A DNA stretch of 39,641 bases from Acidobacteriota bacterium (GTDB lineage Bacteria > Acidobacteriota > Thermoanaerobaculia > Multivoradales > JBCCEF01): positions 1-39,641 of the forward strand of contig JBCCHV010000061.1 of NCBI GenBank assembly GCA_039028635.1, written 5' to 3'. The position numbers and the translations under genes are program-made. Under the pieces are notes generated by a model. The model worked only from the letters and a program-made list of their open reading frames with translations. It searched no databases and was not told the origin of the DNA. Of the stretch, positions 39,283 to 39,641 are shown in pieces. How positions within the stretch are numbered: position 1 is the stretch's first letter; every line of letters begins with the position of its first letter.

Positions 39283-39641
39283 GCCGCCTCTCGACCGTTC
39301 TCTGCGTGGCCGCCCTGCTGCTGCTTTCGACGACTGCCCTCGCCCAGCCGAAGCCGGTGGAAGCGCGCGGTTTCTCCCCCGGGGAGGTCTACGACTACTC
39401 GGGTCTGGATTCGGTGAACCTGTTCAACGGCAACCTGGTGCTGGCGTTGCCGCTGGGCGGCCAGTACCCGCTGGGTGGGGGCTTCTCCTACGGCCTGCGC
39501 CTGACCTACAACGCCAAGGTCTGGGATGTGGAGACGCGTCCGTTCTCCTTCTCGGAGGCGGCGTTCGAGGCTCGGGTCTCGGAGGATTTCAACGCTGGGG
39601 TGGGCTGGACGGTGAGCCTGGGTGGGTATCTGACGAACAGC
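39279..39641 (+). CDS. RHS/YD-repeat-type secreted protein, N-terminal part only
   Basis: 121 residues, cut by the window end. GTG 39279 overlaps the previous stop by GTGA, with GAGGAGG 7 nt upstream. A signal peptide (1-22, ending ALA) is followed by VNLFNGNLVLALPLGGQYP and FSYGLRLTYNAKVWDVE, the phrase seen at the start of RHS/YD-repeat proteins (a beta-strand region before the repeats and toxin or core domain). The repeats and any C-terminal effector lie outside the window. Large secreted or surface protein; whether it carries a toxin cannot be told. Confidence 0.8.
   Translation, partial: MSRLSTVLCVAALLLLSTTALAQPKPVEARGFSPGEVYDYSGLDSVNLFNGNLVLALPLGGQYPLGGGFSYGLRLTYNAKVWDVETRPFSFSEAAFEARVSEDFNAGVGWTVSLGGYLTNS

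Overview
The window is GC-rich bacterial DNA (about two thirds GC by eye) from a Gram-negative-type organism with many exported lipoproteins. Three things suggest an Acidobacteriota-like genome, possibly class Thermoanaerobaculia: the pairing of an ECF-like sigma factor with a TPR-carrying Ser/Thr kinase, the abundance of alkaline-phosphatase-superfamily lipoproteins, and an RHS-type gene start at the right edge. This placement is inference from gene content; no rRNA, tRNA or marker gene is present. No CRISPR array, insertion sequence, tRNA or rRNA was seen.

Layout. (1) 92-2927, minus strand: two sulfatase-fold lipoproteins in one operon. (2) 3284-3994: a secreted lectin-like protein followed by a strong intrinsic terminator. 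(3) 4046-14229: a surface-glycan region. It holds a third sulfatase-fold lipoprotein, a membrane-anchored GT4-GT2 fusion, a minus-strand operon (GT4, GT2, DoxX-like protein), a nucleotide-sugar epimerase and a fourth, larger sulfatase-fold lipoprotein. (4) 14322-19199: three consecutive HlyD/MacA-type adaptor genes and one MacB/FtsX-type permease, coupled by 4-bp overlaps but with no ATPase. (5) 19209-22603: a strictosidine-synthase-like beta-propeller, a DoxX protein, a small lipoprotein and a threonine-synthase-like PLP enzyme. (6) 22743-26621: a promoter-like AT-rich island, a ten-cysteine secreted protein translationally coupled to a large exported protein with carboxypeptidase-regulatory-like folds, then a LolA-like exported protein. 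(7) 27020-28935: a Tat-exported tyrosinase/polyphenol oxidase lipoprotein with a coupled small lipoprotein. (8) 29011-31775: a protein of five 51-residue repeats and a coupled pair of unknown secreted proteins. (9) 31812-35066: ECF sigma factor plus TPR kinase. (10) 35287-38399: thiolase, short-chain reductase and FAD amine-oxidase-like operon. (11) 38464-39641: an 11-bp tandem repeat, a small exported protein and the start of an RHS/YD-type protein that runs off the window.

Main theme. Much of the window makes or acts at the cell surface. All four sulfatase-fold lipoproteins have threonine where true sulfatases carry the Cys/Ser that becomes formylglycine. They also have an Asp-His metal pair like that of phosphatases and lipoteichoic-acid synthases. 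With glycosyltransferases and an epimerase alongside, they are better read as candidate phospho-group transferases or hydrolases acting on envelope glycans or lipids than as sulfatases. The least explained units are the Cys-rich protein with its coupled partner (22819-25379), the coupled secreted pair (30208-31775), the three-adaptor exporter and the tyrosinase-lipoprotein pair.
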